Origin: Cruorifilaria tuberocauda
Lineage: Eukaryota; Nematoda; Chromadorea; Rhabditida; Onchocercidae
DNA length: 10,619 nucleotides
Direction: 5' to 3'
Assembly: GCA_013365365.1 (NCBI GenBank)
Contig: JABVXU010001076.1
Span: 1 to 10,619 of the forward strand
Shown: one piece after another, positions 1-8,529 of the stretch
Position numbering within the stretch: position 1 is the first letter of the stretch
Layout: each line of letters begins with the position of its first letter
Notes under the pieces: model-generated
What the model was told of the DNA's origin: nothing
Databases searched by the model: none
What the model saw: only the letters and a program-made list of their open reading frames with translations
Made by a program: the position numbers and the translations under genes

Positions 1-77
1 ACTAAAACTTCTTATCATTTGGTAAGCAACATTTTCTCTCTTTTTTTTTCCTTTTTTCGGCAAATCTTAGCTGTGGG

Positions 78-93
78 AATGGTATTTACCATT
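78..93. repeat. Short perfect inverted repeat
   Basis: AATGGTA (78-84) and TACCATT (87-93) are perfect 7 bp arms around TT. In AT-rich DNA this can be chance, and no U-tract terminator or gene boundary adjoins it. Confidence 0.3.
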
Positions 94-120
94 TGGGAAA
101 ATAGAAAGATCGATGAAAAA

Positions 121-400
121 AAAAACATAGATTTTAATCAATAAAAGAAAAAAACATCTGTCTTATTCCTAGTCTTATCTTTCTTTTTTATGAAGAATTA
201 TGATAAATCATTGTAATTTAAAAGTTAAAAGTTAATTTAAATTAATTTAAAAAACATTGATTTTAATCAATAACAGAAAAAGACATCTTCCGTCTTATTC
301 CTATTCTTATCTTTTTTTTTTATCACAATATCAGAAGAATTATGGTAAATCATTGTAATTTAAAAGTTAAAAGTTAATTTAAATTAATTTAAAAGTTAAA
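121..400. repeat. Two-copy tandem duplication, ~130-142 bp unit
   Basis: Copy 1 (about 122-250) and copy 2 (about 251-400) share, in order, AACAT-x-GATTTTAATCAATAA, a CTTATTCCTA-x-TCTTATCTT block, GAAGAATTATG-x-TAAATCATTG and the AT-only AAAAGTTAAAAGTTAATTTA stretch. Matching points are 129 bp apart at the left and 142 bp at the right, because copy 2 carries an extra TATCACAATATC-like insert. No coding or terminal inverted repeats are seen. Confidence 0.75.
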
Positions 401-483
401 AATGATTATTATGATTGTTGCATACAGTTATCATCTGTAAGATACGTATCATTTACGTATTATTTACGCATTATTTCTTAATA

Positions 484-750
484 TTGTTAAATATCACTGA
501 TAATAGCTGAATACAATAATGTTAAATATCGATAATACAATCGAATACAATTTATTATTTATTGGTTAAATATGAGTTAATATGAAAGTAATTGGTTGAA
601 TACGAAAATTAGTTACTTGTTAAATATGAAATATGAGTTGAATGTGAAAGTAATTAGTTAAATATGAAAATTTAATTCAACTTTTAAAATTTGAATAATA
701 AATCAGCCTTTTTTCTAGCAGTATTAAATATCACTGTTGATAGCTAAATG
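484..750. repeat. Degenerate short-period satellite (GTTAAATAT-like word)
   Basis: The word GTTAAATAT or GTTGAATAC recurs at irregular spacing, often followed by GAGTT or by GAAAGTAATT. A longer direct repeat brackets it: TTAAATATCACTG, then ATAGCT, at about 487 and again at about 724. It looks like an eroded simple satellite, and no gene is visible inside. Confidence 0.5.
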
Positions 751-1117
751 CATTTCAAATATGAAATTAGTTTATTCAAACGCTTAAAAGTTTATTATGA
801 AAAAATTAATTAATAGATTAGAGATTTTAAAATTGTAACATGAAAAAATGTAAGATAGCATGATAAGCAAGCAGTATGTGGTGATGAAAAAAGGTATGAT
901 TAACATTGAAGGAATGATTTTATAATTTTAGCCAATGAAAGAAATACTGATAAAATTTTTAATTAAAATTTTCAATTGTTGTTTAGTATTGTTTATATAT
1001 TGGTAACAAGCTTTACTTATAGTTATTTTGTAGTTATCATCTCTTTTTTTCTATTGTAAATAAAACTGAAGCAAAGAGAAAGAAATGAAAAAGAAGTAGG
1101 AATTTTTTACACTTTAA

Positions 1118-1426
1118 TTTTATCAAATGAAGAAATTAGCAATTCGAAGTTTTCGAAGATCTAAAAATTTCCATATTTTAGGATTGGAAAGGTTAAGAGA
1201 TATTGCAAAACTATACTTTTTAAAACTTCGATTGCCTGAAAATTACGATTTAAAATTCGTTGAATAGAACGATGAAATGAATTATTTAAATTTTATAATT
1301 AATGCCAAAAAAATGTTTTTCAATAAATTGGAAAAATATGCTGTGATATATGATATGGAAAATTATCGTTTAATTTACCGTCAAGTATACGTAATTATTA
1401 CAGTAAGTGAAACGTACTTCACTTAA
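1118..1426 (+). pseudogene. Single frame of 102 sense codons with one internal TAG
   Basis: From the ATG at 1127, 46 codons run to TAG 1265-1267, with a basic start (MKKLAIRSFRRSKNF) followed by LERLRDIAKLYFLKLRLPE. In the same frame, 52 further codons follow to TAA 1424-1426, including NAKKMFFNKLEKYAVIYDME and NYRLIYRQVYV. The charged, amphipathic content on both sides of one stop suggests a gene with a nonsense mutation, or two adjacent short frames. There is no signal peptide and no family I recognise. A TTTTAG at 1164-1171 and GTATAC at 1386 could be splice sites. Confidence 0.25.
1404..1425. repeat. 8 bp inverted repeat with 6 bp loop
   Basis: TAAGTGAA (1404-1411) and TTCACTTA (1418-1425) are perfect complements around ACGTAC. 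The repeat overlaps the end of the weak frame at 1118-1426. No role is evident. Confidence 0.35.
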
Positions 1427-2160
1427 TTATTAAGCATGATAAAAATAATTTATATAATAATTTAGAAATTTTCAATCATTTCAACTACATCTCAAAATTA
1501 TTTTCATTTCTATCATTCATCGCTTGAAATAATAGGTAAGAAATTTTAAGATATCAAGTACTTTCTTATCAGCTTACTTTTCGCAATTTAAATAATTCAA
1601 AATTTTGATGATACCATATATATATATGCATGTGATATTTCATGATTATATTAAGTTATCATATCCGTCAACGAATTACTTTTCTTAATCAATTTTCTTA
1701 TTTGAAGTTCCCAGATTCTATATAAATTAAATTTAGTATAATCGGTTAAATGAATTGCATTTGAATCGAATCAAATTGAACCAAATTAGGCCAATTAAAA
1801 TTTAATTGGGTTAATCAAATACAACTTATAATGAAATGAGAAAATATACATCGATGTCAATGTGGAAATTATGATAATCATGATTACTATTAATGTCTAA
1901 TCGTGATTACTTTATACTTTATATTTTTGTGTTCTTTTTTCGTCAACATTTAACAAAGTTAAGAAAAAACGAAAATAAAAAATACATTTCACTTTGTTAG
2001 TTACAATAAAAATTGATTTAAAATAATTATTGAACTGTACGAAATAGCAAAAAATAAAGACGGAAATCATAAATAATAAAGAATTTATATCAGAAATGAA
2101 ATAATTGAAATGAAAATAAAATTAAAATTTAATTTATTAAATTAACCATTTTATTGTGAC
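1427..2160. other. AT-rich spacer
   Basis: Apart from the palindrome at 1791-1809 and a short (TA)n tract near 1617-1625, nothing supportable is seen. All frames are heavily interrupted. Confidence 0.6.
1791..1809. repeat. Near-perfect palindrome
   Basis: CCAATTAAA (1791-1799) and TTTAATTGG (1801-1809) are perfect 9 bp arms around one A. Weaker complementarity extends several bases outward. It sits beside an AT-rich run of AATC/AAATT-like words (about 1755-1790). Confidence 0.45.
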
Positions 2161-2188
2161 AAAGTAAAAAGTAAAAAAAGGGAAGAAT

Positions 2189-2204
2189 GGAAGGAAGGAA
2201 GGAA
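2189..2204. repeat. (GGAA)4 microsatellite
   Basis: Four perfect GGAA units lie inside a longer purine run. It is a simple repeat, probably polymorphic in length. Confidence 0.7.
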
Positions 2205-2462
2205 ATGAGCAAATTTTAGTTTATATATAAATATCGATAAATTTAAATATATTGTGATATGTCTTTATAAAAAGATATTTTGTTCGAGAAAAGATAAGAG
2301 TGAGATAGTGAAAAAAAGTGAAAAATTGAATGATAGAGAAAAAAGGGATGAAAAGTGAGAAATTTTAAGTATGCCCAATGGGATTGCTTTTTAAACATCA
2401 CAAAATCTTCATGACAAACTTAGAAGGGAATTTCTCTCTTTGAGAAAATCTTCGACAAGCTA

Positions 2463-2726
2463 ATTCACTTCATATCACTTTCTTTGATCTCTTATAAATT
2501 CAGTAATATTTCAAAATTCGATATCTCGGGATGTTACTAGTTGATAATTCACTTCACTGTCACACTTAACACTTCTTTTGACCTTTTGTAAGTTCAAAAA
2601 ATATTTCGAAAATCACGAAATCTCGGGATATTAGTTTATAATTCGCTTCATGTCACTTCTTTTGATCTCTGAGAAATTCAAAAGTATTTCAGAATTTGGG
2701 ATGTTTCGGGATGCTGGTACGTAAAT
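2463..2726. repeat. Three diverged ~84-94 bp tandem units
   Basis: Units start at about 2463, 2547 and 2641. Each opens with ATTC-x-CTTCA and a TCAC word, carries CTTT-x-TTGA-C/T-CT, an AAATTCA/AAGTTCA block and ATATTTC or GTATTTC, and ends with TCGGGAT-x-TT/CT. The units differ by many substitutions and small indels. The CTCGGGAT word is GC-rich for this area. No coding frame spans the units, so this looks like an old minisatellite. Confidence 0.65.
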
Positions 2727-3913
2727 TTAGTAATTTTACAAATTTTAATCAATTGAATCGTTTGTAAAATTCCGTCTCAAAACCATTCGCTTCATTATGA
2801 TTAATATTTATATTGATATTATCGGTGCAATGATAATGTAAAATTAAGATAATACTAAGAAATTAATCTTTCAAGGATTTAATATCACAGTTATCAATTA
2901 AATCAGTTAAATTATTCTATAAGTATAAAATATTATTTGTTTAATTTTAATTATGCACTTTAAAAATTAGTAATAACAGAACTGAAGATGAGATATGATA
3001 ATAATATCGATTTCCAGTTATAATTATCGCTGAAATATTCAATATACTGATAAGGTTAATCATTTCCAATCAGTAAACAATAACTTTTCAATTTATTGAA
3101 ATTGCAAAATGAATGATTAATAAAGCTTAACAATTTTTTGAAGAAAAAAACACCAAGTTTTCAATTTAAAATAAACAAAACAAACAATCAGTGAGGTTGA
3201 TATCATTTTCTATCATCGAAATAGTATACAATATACGGAGATACCAGAATTTATCATTGTTATCATCCAAAAAAAAAACATTACGAAGGCTCGAAATTAA
3301 TTTAGGAAAAGAAAGAAAGAGAAAAATAAAGTAATAATATAAGCACAGAGCTAACATTTAATTAAATTTTACACAAAACAAAAAAGTAAATTAGAAATCA
3401 ATCATTGAATTAAATAAAAGTTTCAGGCAACCGTACGTTTATCTCATTTTAGATCCCATCTCTATAAAGTTAAAAATTGTTGGTCGAATTTAAATCCTTT
3501 ACACTGACAAAACAGAAAAAATCCCATATTGATTGCAATTACAATGACTTATCAGAAATCATATATGTTATCAGAAACTTTACTACTTAATTAATTAATA
3601 ATTTCAATCAACCATCTATAATTGATCCTGTAAAAATCTACTTTAATATAAGATTTTAATATGGAAAATTTTTCGCTCATTTATTTTACTCAATTGTTCG
3701 TTAGTTAACTAATTACTGTTTCAGGAAATTATTTCATCTCTCGAAAAACATTAACAATTAACAAAATTTACCTAATCAGTATTGATTAGTTTACTGATAT
3801 ATTCTCTCGATCCAATCATTTGATAAGATTGCTGAAGAAATAAAATAATATCTGCTAATGAAAACCGTAATTATCTTCAGACCGGACAGTAAATAATTCA
3901 GAAAAGCCTTGCA
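2727..3913. other. AT-rich spacer without a supported gene
   Basis: No frame here has credible coding character. The minus-strand open frame at 3166-3357 is Phe/Leu/Tyr-rich low complexity over a purine-rich tract. A plus frame from an AG at 3426 reads about 30 codons, then a stop, and is at chance level. Confidence 0.55.
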
Positions 3914-3989
3914 TATCAGTAAAAATAATTTGAAATCAGAACTGATTAGGTATCAGTAAAAATAATTTGAAATCAGAACTGATTAGGTA
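3914..3989. repeat. Perfect 37 bp x 2 tandem duplication
   Basis: 3914-3950 is repeated exactly as 3951-3987, and the first two bases TA recur at 3988-3989. The unit runs from TATCAGTAAAAATAA to ACTGATTAGG. No mismatches means a recent duplication or an assembly duplicate. Confidence 0.9.
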
Positions 3990-6314
3990 AATACTGTTTA
4001 ATTCGTCAAGTTATTTTAATGAAAATCACAATAATGATGAATTCCATTGATTTACCAATGAAATTACATTTTTTAGTTTTCAATATAGATTACTATTAAT
4101 TTAACTAAATGATCGAAATTACAGTATTTCTTCCTCAAATTGATATTGAAATTGATACTTTGTTAAATATCGATTGCAATAACGAAGAAATTTATTAATT
4201 AATTGAAATGTATTTCAAGAATAGCTTGTAAAAACCTGATTTTAATCTTTTACTCTACTTTACTTCTTAATTATACTAATCTTTTACTAAACTCTAACCT
4301 TTTCGTTTATATTTCCGTTTACGATAAAACAAGCGGTAAGTTTCAGTTACCATAAAGAATTTATTGCTACCGAGCAAATTAAGAATTTAAGTTAAAAAAA
4401 TTTTTAAATGATACGAAATGATCAGCCAATATGTATTTATATTCTAGCTAAGTGTTGAAATTCATTACAAAATCATGATTTTTAAGCTTAGGATCCGGAA
4501 ATTGAAGTATTATCATGAATATTATAGTGATCCAAAAAAGAAATCACTCTTGATCAGTTGAAGCCATTAGTTAAAATTTAATGTATCATTTGGAAAATTT
4601 CCAGTATCTACCGTTTGTTTATTCGGTTATTATTTAAAGTGATGAATTGATAAATTTTGCAAAATATTGAAATTTTATAAATTCAAATATTATCAGTATT
4701 GTGATTATATAGATTTAAGAATATCCGAAATATGGAAATTATTTTAATACTCATCTGGATCATAATTCTGCTTGCTACTTATTCCATTTCATGATATTTT
4801 TGATGATAGCAATAAAAATAGAAATATTATCACTTAGCGAATAGAATCGTAAGTAATGGAAGTGACGATAGGTAGGTATAAAAATATCTAAAAAAAATTA
4901 TATAACTTATTAATCTTTGCTTTCATAAAATTCATTAAAATTAAATTATCCAAATTGTCTTCCACTTTTCTATATCACAGAAAAGAGAAATTGTTTCAAG
5001 AATTGAAAAAAGATTAAAAAGCAAAAAGAAAAGTTGCAAGTGTTCCGATAAATTTCTCTGGAAATAAGTTTTCCTTTCTGCCAATAATTCTGTCTGCTCA
5101 TTAATTCAAGTTCAAATGTCAAGTAGAGTTATGTGTTGTGGGAAATTCATGCAGCTCATAAAATGATCTGTTGAAAAAAAGCAACTGACCAATGATTTAC
5201 TTAAGTAATGTCCACTTGTTTGCGCAGCTGTTGTCATTTGCTTCTTTCGAATTAACAGAACAGTATGAGTAGGTGTACTTAGACCTGAATAATTTACATA
5301 ATTAATCTAATAGGTTTTTTATCTCATAAAATTCCTACCTTAAATACCAAATAATGAATAAAAAAAGAAATGAAAATTCTTTGTGATTTCAAAAAATGTG
5401 AACAAAAAGGTAAAAATTCATTAGGAATCAAACCAATATTTCTTCGTATTAAATAATAATTCTTTATTTTCGTTAAAACAAACATTGATATTAGAATTAC
5501 AGGTAGTACAGGTGTAAAGTCACATCAAGTCATCTATTGTTTTTTGATTAGATTTGTTTTGATCTTGGTGAAAAAAGTCTCTTCCTTCATGATCCGATAA
5601 ATTATCAATTCTATTTGATTTTCAACATTTATTTATGTCTAAATTTTCCAACCAAATACTTATTAATAGATGTGATTGTATTAAAAATCTCGAAACCAAA
5701 AATTAATTAATTAACTCATATAGGAAAAACAAAGAAGAAACGAGTACCAATAGTAGATGGCGATGAATGACGTGATACTAATTGAGAACTTTTTGTTTGT
5801 TTGGGAAATGTAACATTTCCTGAAACAACGAATATAGTAGGAGCAAATTACCTTGAAAATTACAAGTAAAATATTTGAAATACAAGTTAAATTAATATTT
5901 ATTCTATTCCTAAAATGCTAAGAAATACAAGTAATTAAGGGATGTGCCAATTAATAACGAATGCAATTTCGATAAAATTTTGTTGAAAATATACGATTCA
6001 TTCATTTGTTCTAACTTATAACTTAACTCATGAAATTTTTTGGTAATTCATTAAATATTCAAAACAATCAAATATTTATTCTGTTAATAATCATTGTTTA
6101 TTCAAATCTTTCTAATTCAGTACTAAATTACTTTTATCTAAAGTAAATTTTCAATTCTATCTGAATTACATTGCGGTAGTTTCTACCATTCGCTATTATT
6201 AATAGGTATATTAAATTTGCAGAATTATAAGCTTCATTCAAAATTTGCTTAAATATATTTCAATTTGTTATTCCATTCCATTTCCAATATATACATGTAT
6301 TCTTTTAATTCCTA
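3990..6314. other. Long AT-rich spacer
   Basis: No RNA gene or convincing coding frame is visible. The segment 5080-5280 is less AT-rich. On the minus strand it has a 34-codon frame (from about 5301), then a stop, then more open codons, all at chance expectation. Intron or intergenic DNA cannot be told apart here. Confidence 0.5.
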
Positions 6315-6518
6315 TTATAACTCTTTCGTATTATAATCATGTAAAGTTATACAATAAAGTATTTTACTATGTAAGTGAGTAGAATATTGAACAGATTGCG
6401 CCATTCTCATAGCAATGGTATCATTCCTTACAAATAATGATTTTGCTTCTGAAATAAAACAGTGATAGCGATTGAAATCTATCCTGTACTTCCAGAGAGT
6501 AATCAGCTGATAACTCAT
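6315..6518 (-). other. 67-codon open frame of uncertain status
   Basis: From the ATG at 6518 (minus) 67 codons run to a TAA at 6315. The product is not low-complexity and includes LWKYRIDFNRYH, SEAKSLFVRNDTIAMRMAQS and a His/Tyr-rich tail, with no signal peptide or membrane helix. An internal TTTTATTTCAG followed by a TTTGTAAGG could act as splice sites, so an exon of a split gene is conceivable. It lies on the same strand and about 870 bp from the decayed remnant at 7386-7801. One or a few such frames are expected by chance here. Confidence 0.2.
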
Positions 6519-6778
6519 TTATTCCTTCTATAGTATATTTATGATCTAAGAGAAAATGAATTCTCACTTATTTCTCAAATTTAACAATAAAGAAATTTAG
6601 TGTAATCAATCAATTAATCAATAATTGCATTATAATCACATGTATGCCTAATATTTTTGATCAAACAAACGATCAGCACAAACAAAATAATACCAAAAAC
6701 AAGCAAAAAATCTATAAGGTAAGATATCATTAGTATAATCAAATTTGAAAAAATTTTAATTCTCATTGAAAAACTTAA

Positions 6779-7006
6779 CCGCCAAAATTTTTTGAAGTGA
6801 GAGTGGCACATGAAAAAGTAATTGAAAGAAGTGTAGGTGCAGATTTTGTGATAGAGTAAGATATTGAAATGTGAAAGATAAGTACTATCACAAGAGCACC
6901 TAAGGTCCGACCACACATCAGTGCTGAAAAAAATTATAACAATGCTGCCCACACTGTGCTACCACATTTTCATAACTTCAGATTATGCAAATTTTTATTT
7001 AAATGA
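6779..7006 (+). pseudogene. Weak broken coding-like frame
   Basis: In one plus frame the segment reads PPKFFEVRVAHEKVIERSVG and on to FVIE, then TAA, four codons (DIEM), TGA, and 42 more codons including ITRAPKVRPHIS, NNAAHTVLPHFHNF to TGA at 7004-7006. Ala, Pro, Arg and His are unusual in AT-rich random sequence, and the segment is richer in GC than its surroundings. The minus strand here has a 112-codon open frame, but it begins with GTG and is mostly Phe/Ile/Leu. Neither is convincing as a functional gene. Confidence 0.2.
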
Positions 7007-7385
7007 AATACAAAATTTAAATTATACAATTAAAATATAAAATGGAAAAGTTGAATGAAAAATTATTGTTGATAAGATGCTATCTGGAGAGTTAGTTACT
7101 AATCGATAATCAGAAATGTATTATATTTATCTTACCAAGTACAAATTTTATATTTCAAAATACTTATGAATTACCTACCTAGAACTAAATGGAATCTCTT
7201 CTCATGGAGAAAAATAACTAATTACTCAATCATCTAATCAATGCATTCGATCATCCATTCATCCAAACTGAAATATGAAAGTGAGAAATAGCAAGTTATA
7301 CTGAAATTAAATTAGATACATGCATGAACTCGAACTTGATGAAGTATGATTTGCTAAAAATTATCACTAAATATATCTAGAAATA
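7007..7385. other. AT-rich spacer between coding-like fragments
   Basis: Nothing is seen beyond short interrupted frames. If the fragments on either side come from one insertion, this stretch would be its most decayed part. Confidence 0.4.
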
Positions 7386-7801
7386 TCATATCTCTTTATC
7401 ATATCTGTTAAAGTCGTCAAACATACTGCTCATTCCAGATACCAATGAAATTTAAAATGTAATTGCAAGGTTGTAACAAGCTTCTGCAGCTTTTTTTAGT
7501 TCCCGTTTCATGTTACTCTTTCCAGCTAAATAGTTACGTGTGGCATTATCGATCACATATGCTCCTGCTATCTGATAAGTGTCAATTTCCCGATGGGTAC
7601 AGCTAAACCCGTGATATTTTACAATTGCTTAATTTGAAAAGAGAATTATCTTGAGGTAGTAACTTCATTACACGTTTTTCCCTTATCCTTTAACACAGAT
7701 GAACTCTGAACTTCATGACCAAGGTTTCTGCATATTTCTTATCTATTAGTTCAAATTTGTAGAAAAGAAAGATTTGTTGCTATTTCAGCACGAAGCATTC
7801 C
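7386..7801 (-). pseudogene. Decayed protein-coding remnant, family unknown
   Basis: On the minus strand this segment has coding-like composition but is broken. From 7801 down to 7754 one frame reads GMLRAEIATNLSFLQI, then TGA and TAA. The same frame reopens for 30 codons (7738-7649, including RNLGHEVQ and KDKGKTCNEV). After a frame change, 58 codons (7628-7455) read through THREIDTYQIAGAY, VIDNATRNYLAGKSNMKREL and KKAAEACYNLAITF. A TAA at 7452-7454 is followed in frame by 21 more codons (MSSMFDDFNRYDKEI) to TGA at 7386. Length alone is not significant in DNA this AT-rich. The balanced Ala/Glu/Lys/Asn/Cys content and consecutive segments on one strand argue for a fossil gene. A bacterial-endosymbiont insertion or an old gene copy are possible sources; I cannot name it. 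Confidence 0.45.
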
Positions 7802-8377
7802 ATGTAAAATGTATTATTCAAGTGCTTGAAACCTATTTTATGTCAGGCTTACTACTGCTCATATTTATACTCTAGGCTTAATCTCTGTAGAATATTGTCT
7901 TATCTATAAAATAAACTTTAGCGTTATCATGCAGAAATTCAATTTACCATGCCATTCCCGTTTGTTTTCGTGTTCCGTTTCTATTTCCGTTTAAGGAGCA
8001 AAATATATCGAAGAATGAAAAAAGATAAGTTGAACTTATTCTTTCGTATAAATTATCAAGTATTAAGATGATAATGAATTTGTGGTATTTATGAAATTTG
8101 ATTAAGGTGAGCAATTAAACAACATCATTAATCATTTATTATCAGTGACGTAGCAATTCCGAATGATAAAATGATTTTTGATCTTTTTCATGACTTCATT
8201 CAACAAAACCTGAAAATAGAATTGAATGATAATAGGAAAATAGGAATATGTGGGAAATTTATTATGGCAACAAATTATTTACTCAATTTTTTTTCTTCGC
8301 TGTATAAGTCGTATCACTAAATTTTCAATTTTTCATTTTCATATTTCACTGCAATTGATTTAATAAAAAACCTTTTA
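7802..8377. other. Upstream spacer of the secreted gene
   Basis: It contains a run of TTCCGTTT-like words at about 7955-7992 and several GATA words, but no supported gene. It probably holds the 5' regulatory region of the gene starting at 8459. The minus frame here is closed by stops, so the remnant at 7386-7801 cannot be extended with confidence. Confidence 0.45.
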
Positions 8378-8392
8378 TTATCATAAGATAAG
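8378..8392. promoter_or_regulatory. Paired inverted GATA-type sites upstream of the secreted gene
   Basis: TTATCA (TGATAA on the minus strand) at 8378-8383 and AGATAAG at 8386-8392 lie 67-81 bp before the ATG at 8459. WGATAR sites bind GATA factors, and TGATAA is the well-known intestinal GATA (ELT-2) site in Caenorhabditis. Such words are common by chance in AT-rich DNA, so an intestinal or epidermal promoter is only suggested. Confidence 0.25.
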
Positions 8393-8422
8393 AAAGAAGA
8401 AAGAGAGGAAAATAAAGAAACT

Positions 8423-8432
8423 CTCCACTTAG
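8423..8432 (+). promoter_or_regulatory. Possible 5' trans-splice (spliced-leader) acceptor
   Basis: A short pyrimidine-containing stretch ending in ACTTAG lies 26 bases before the ATG at 8459, with no upstream ATG between. Nematode mRNAs often receive a spliced leader at such a site close to the start codon. It is a weak match to TTTCAG, and a plain promoter-derived 5' end is equally possible. Confidence 0.18.
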
Positions 8433-8458
8433 TGTTACTATCATTACTGCTATTATCA

Positions 8459-8529
8459 ATGAAGTTATTACTGATAACAACTATTATTACTGTTGCGCTC
8501 TTCGGACTATCGACTACCGTACCATATTA
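8459..8529 (+). CDS. Exon 1: signal peptide
   Basis: The ATG at 8459 opens 23 codons, MKLLLITTIITVALFGLSTT then VPY, followed by two bases of a split Tyr codon (phase 2). A Lys at position 2, a hydrophobic core of about 14 residues and a small/polar Ser-Thr-Thr stretch make a textbook secretory signal peptide, with cleavage probably near residues 18-20. The donor at 8530 is GTAAGT, the consensus. Without splicing the frame meets TAG at once (8528-8530), which supports the splice. This ATG was chosen because it gives the signal peptide and sits at the start of the open frame. Confidence 0.85.

Noticed and set aside
935..1006. Short frame with a hydrophobic, signal-like start ending at a GTAACA donor-like site
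   Set aside because: Only 23 codons of AT-driven residues. No downstream exon joins in frame to give a credible product.
3166..3357. 63-codon minus-strand open frame
   Set aside because: Its Phe/Leu/Tyr-rich low-complexity product is read off a purine-rich AAAGAAAGA tract. No support beyond chance.
3481..3500. GGTCGAATTTAAATCC resembling a tRNA T-arm
   Set aside because: No matching acceptor stem, anticodon arm or correct T-stem pairing could be found.
3427..3592. Possible exon after TTTCAG with about 55 codons and one stop
   Set aside because: It is within chance expectation for this composition and has no partner exon or recognisable motif.
5103..5310. Minus-strand coding-like stretch with Asn/Ser/Lys-rich residues
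   Set aside because: 34 codons then a stop is common at this AT content. The second half adds no motif.
6614..6952. 112-codon minus-strand open frame with a membrane-like Ile/Leu/Phe stretch
   Set aside because: It starts at GTG, which is not expected for a nuclear gene; the first ATG comes about 48 codons in. The hydrophobic content is what AT-rich random sequence gives. The plus strand here has a more gene-like residue mix.
1..8300. Transposon ends or long terminal repeats flanking the spacer
   Set aside because: No terminal inverted repeats, target-site duplications, reverse transcriptase or transposase motifs were seen on either strand.
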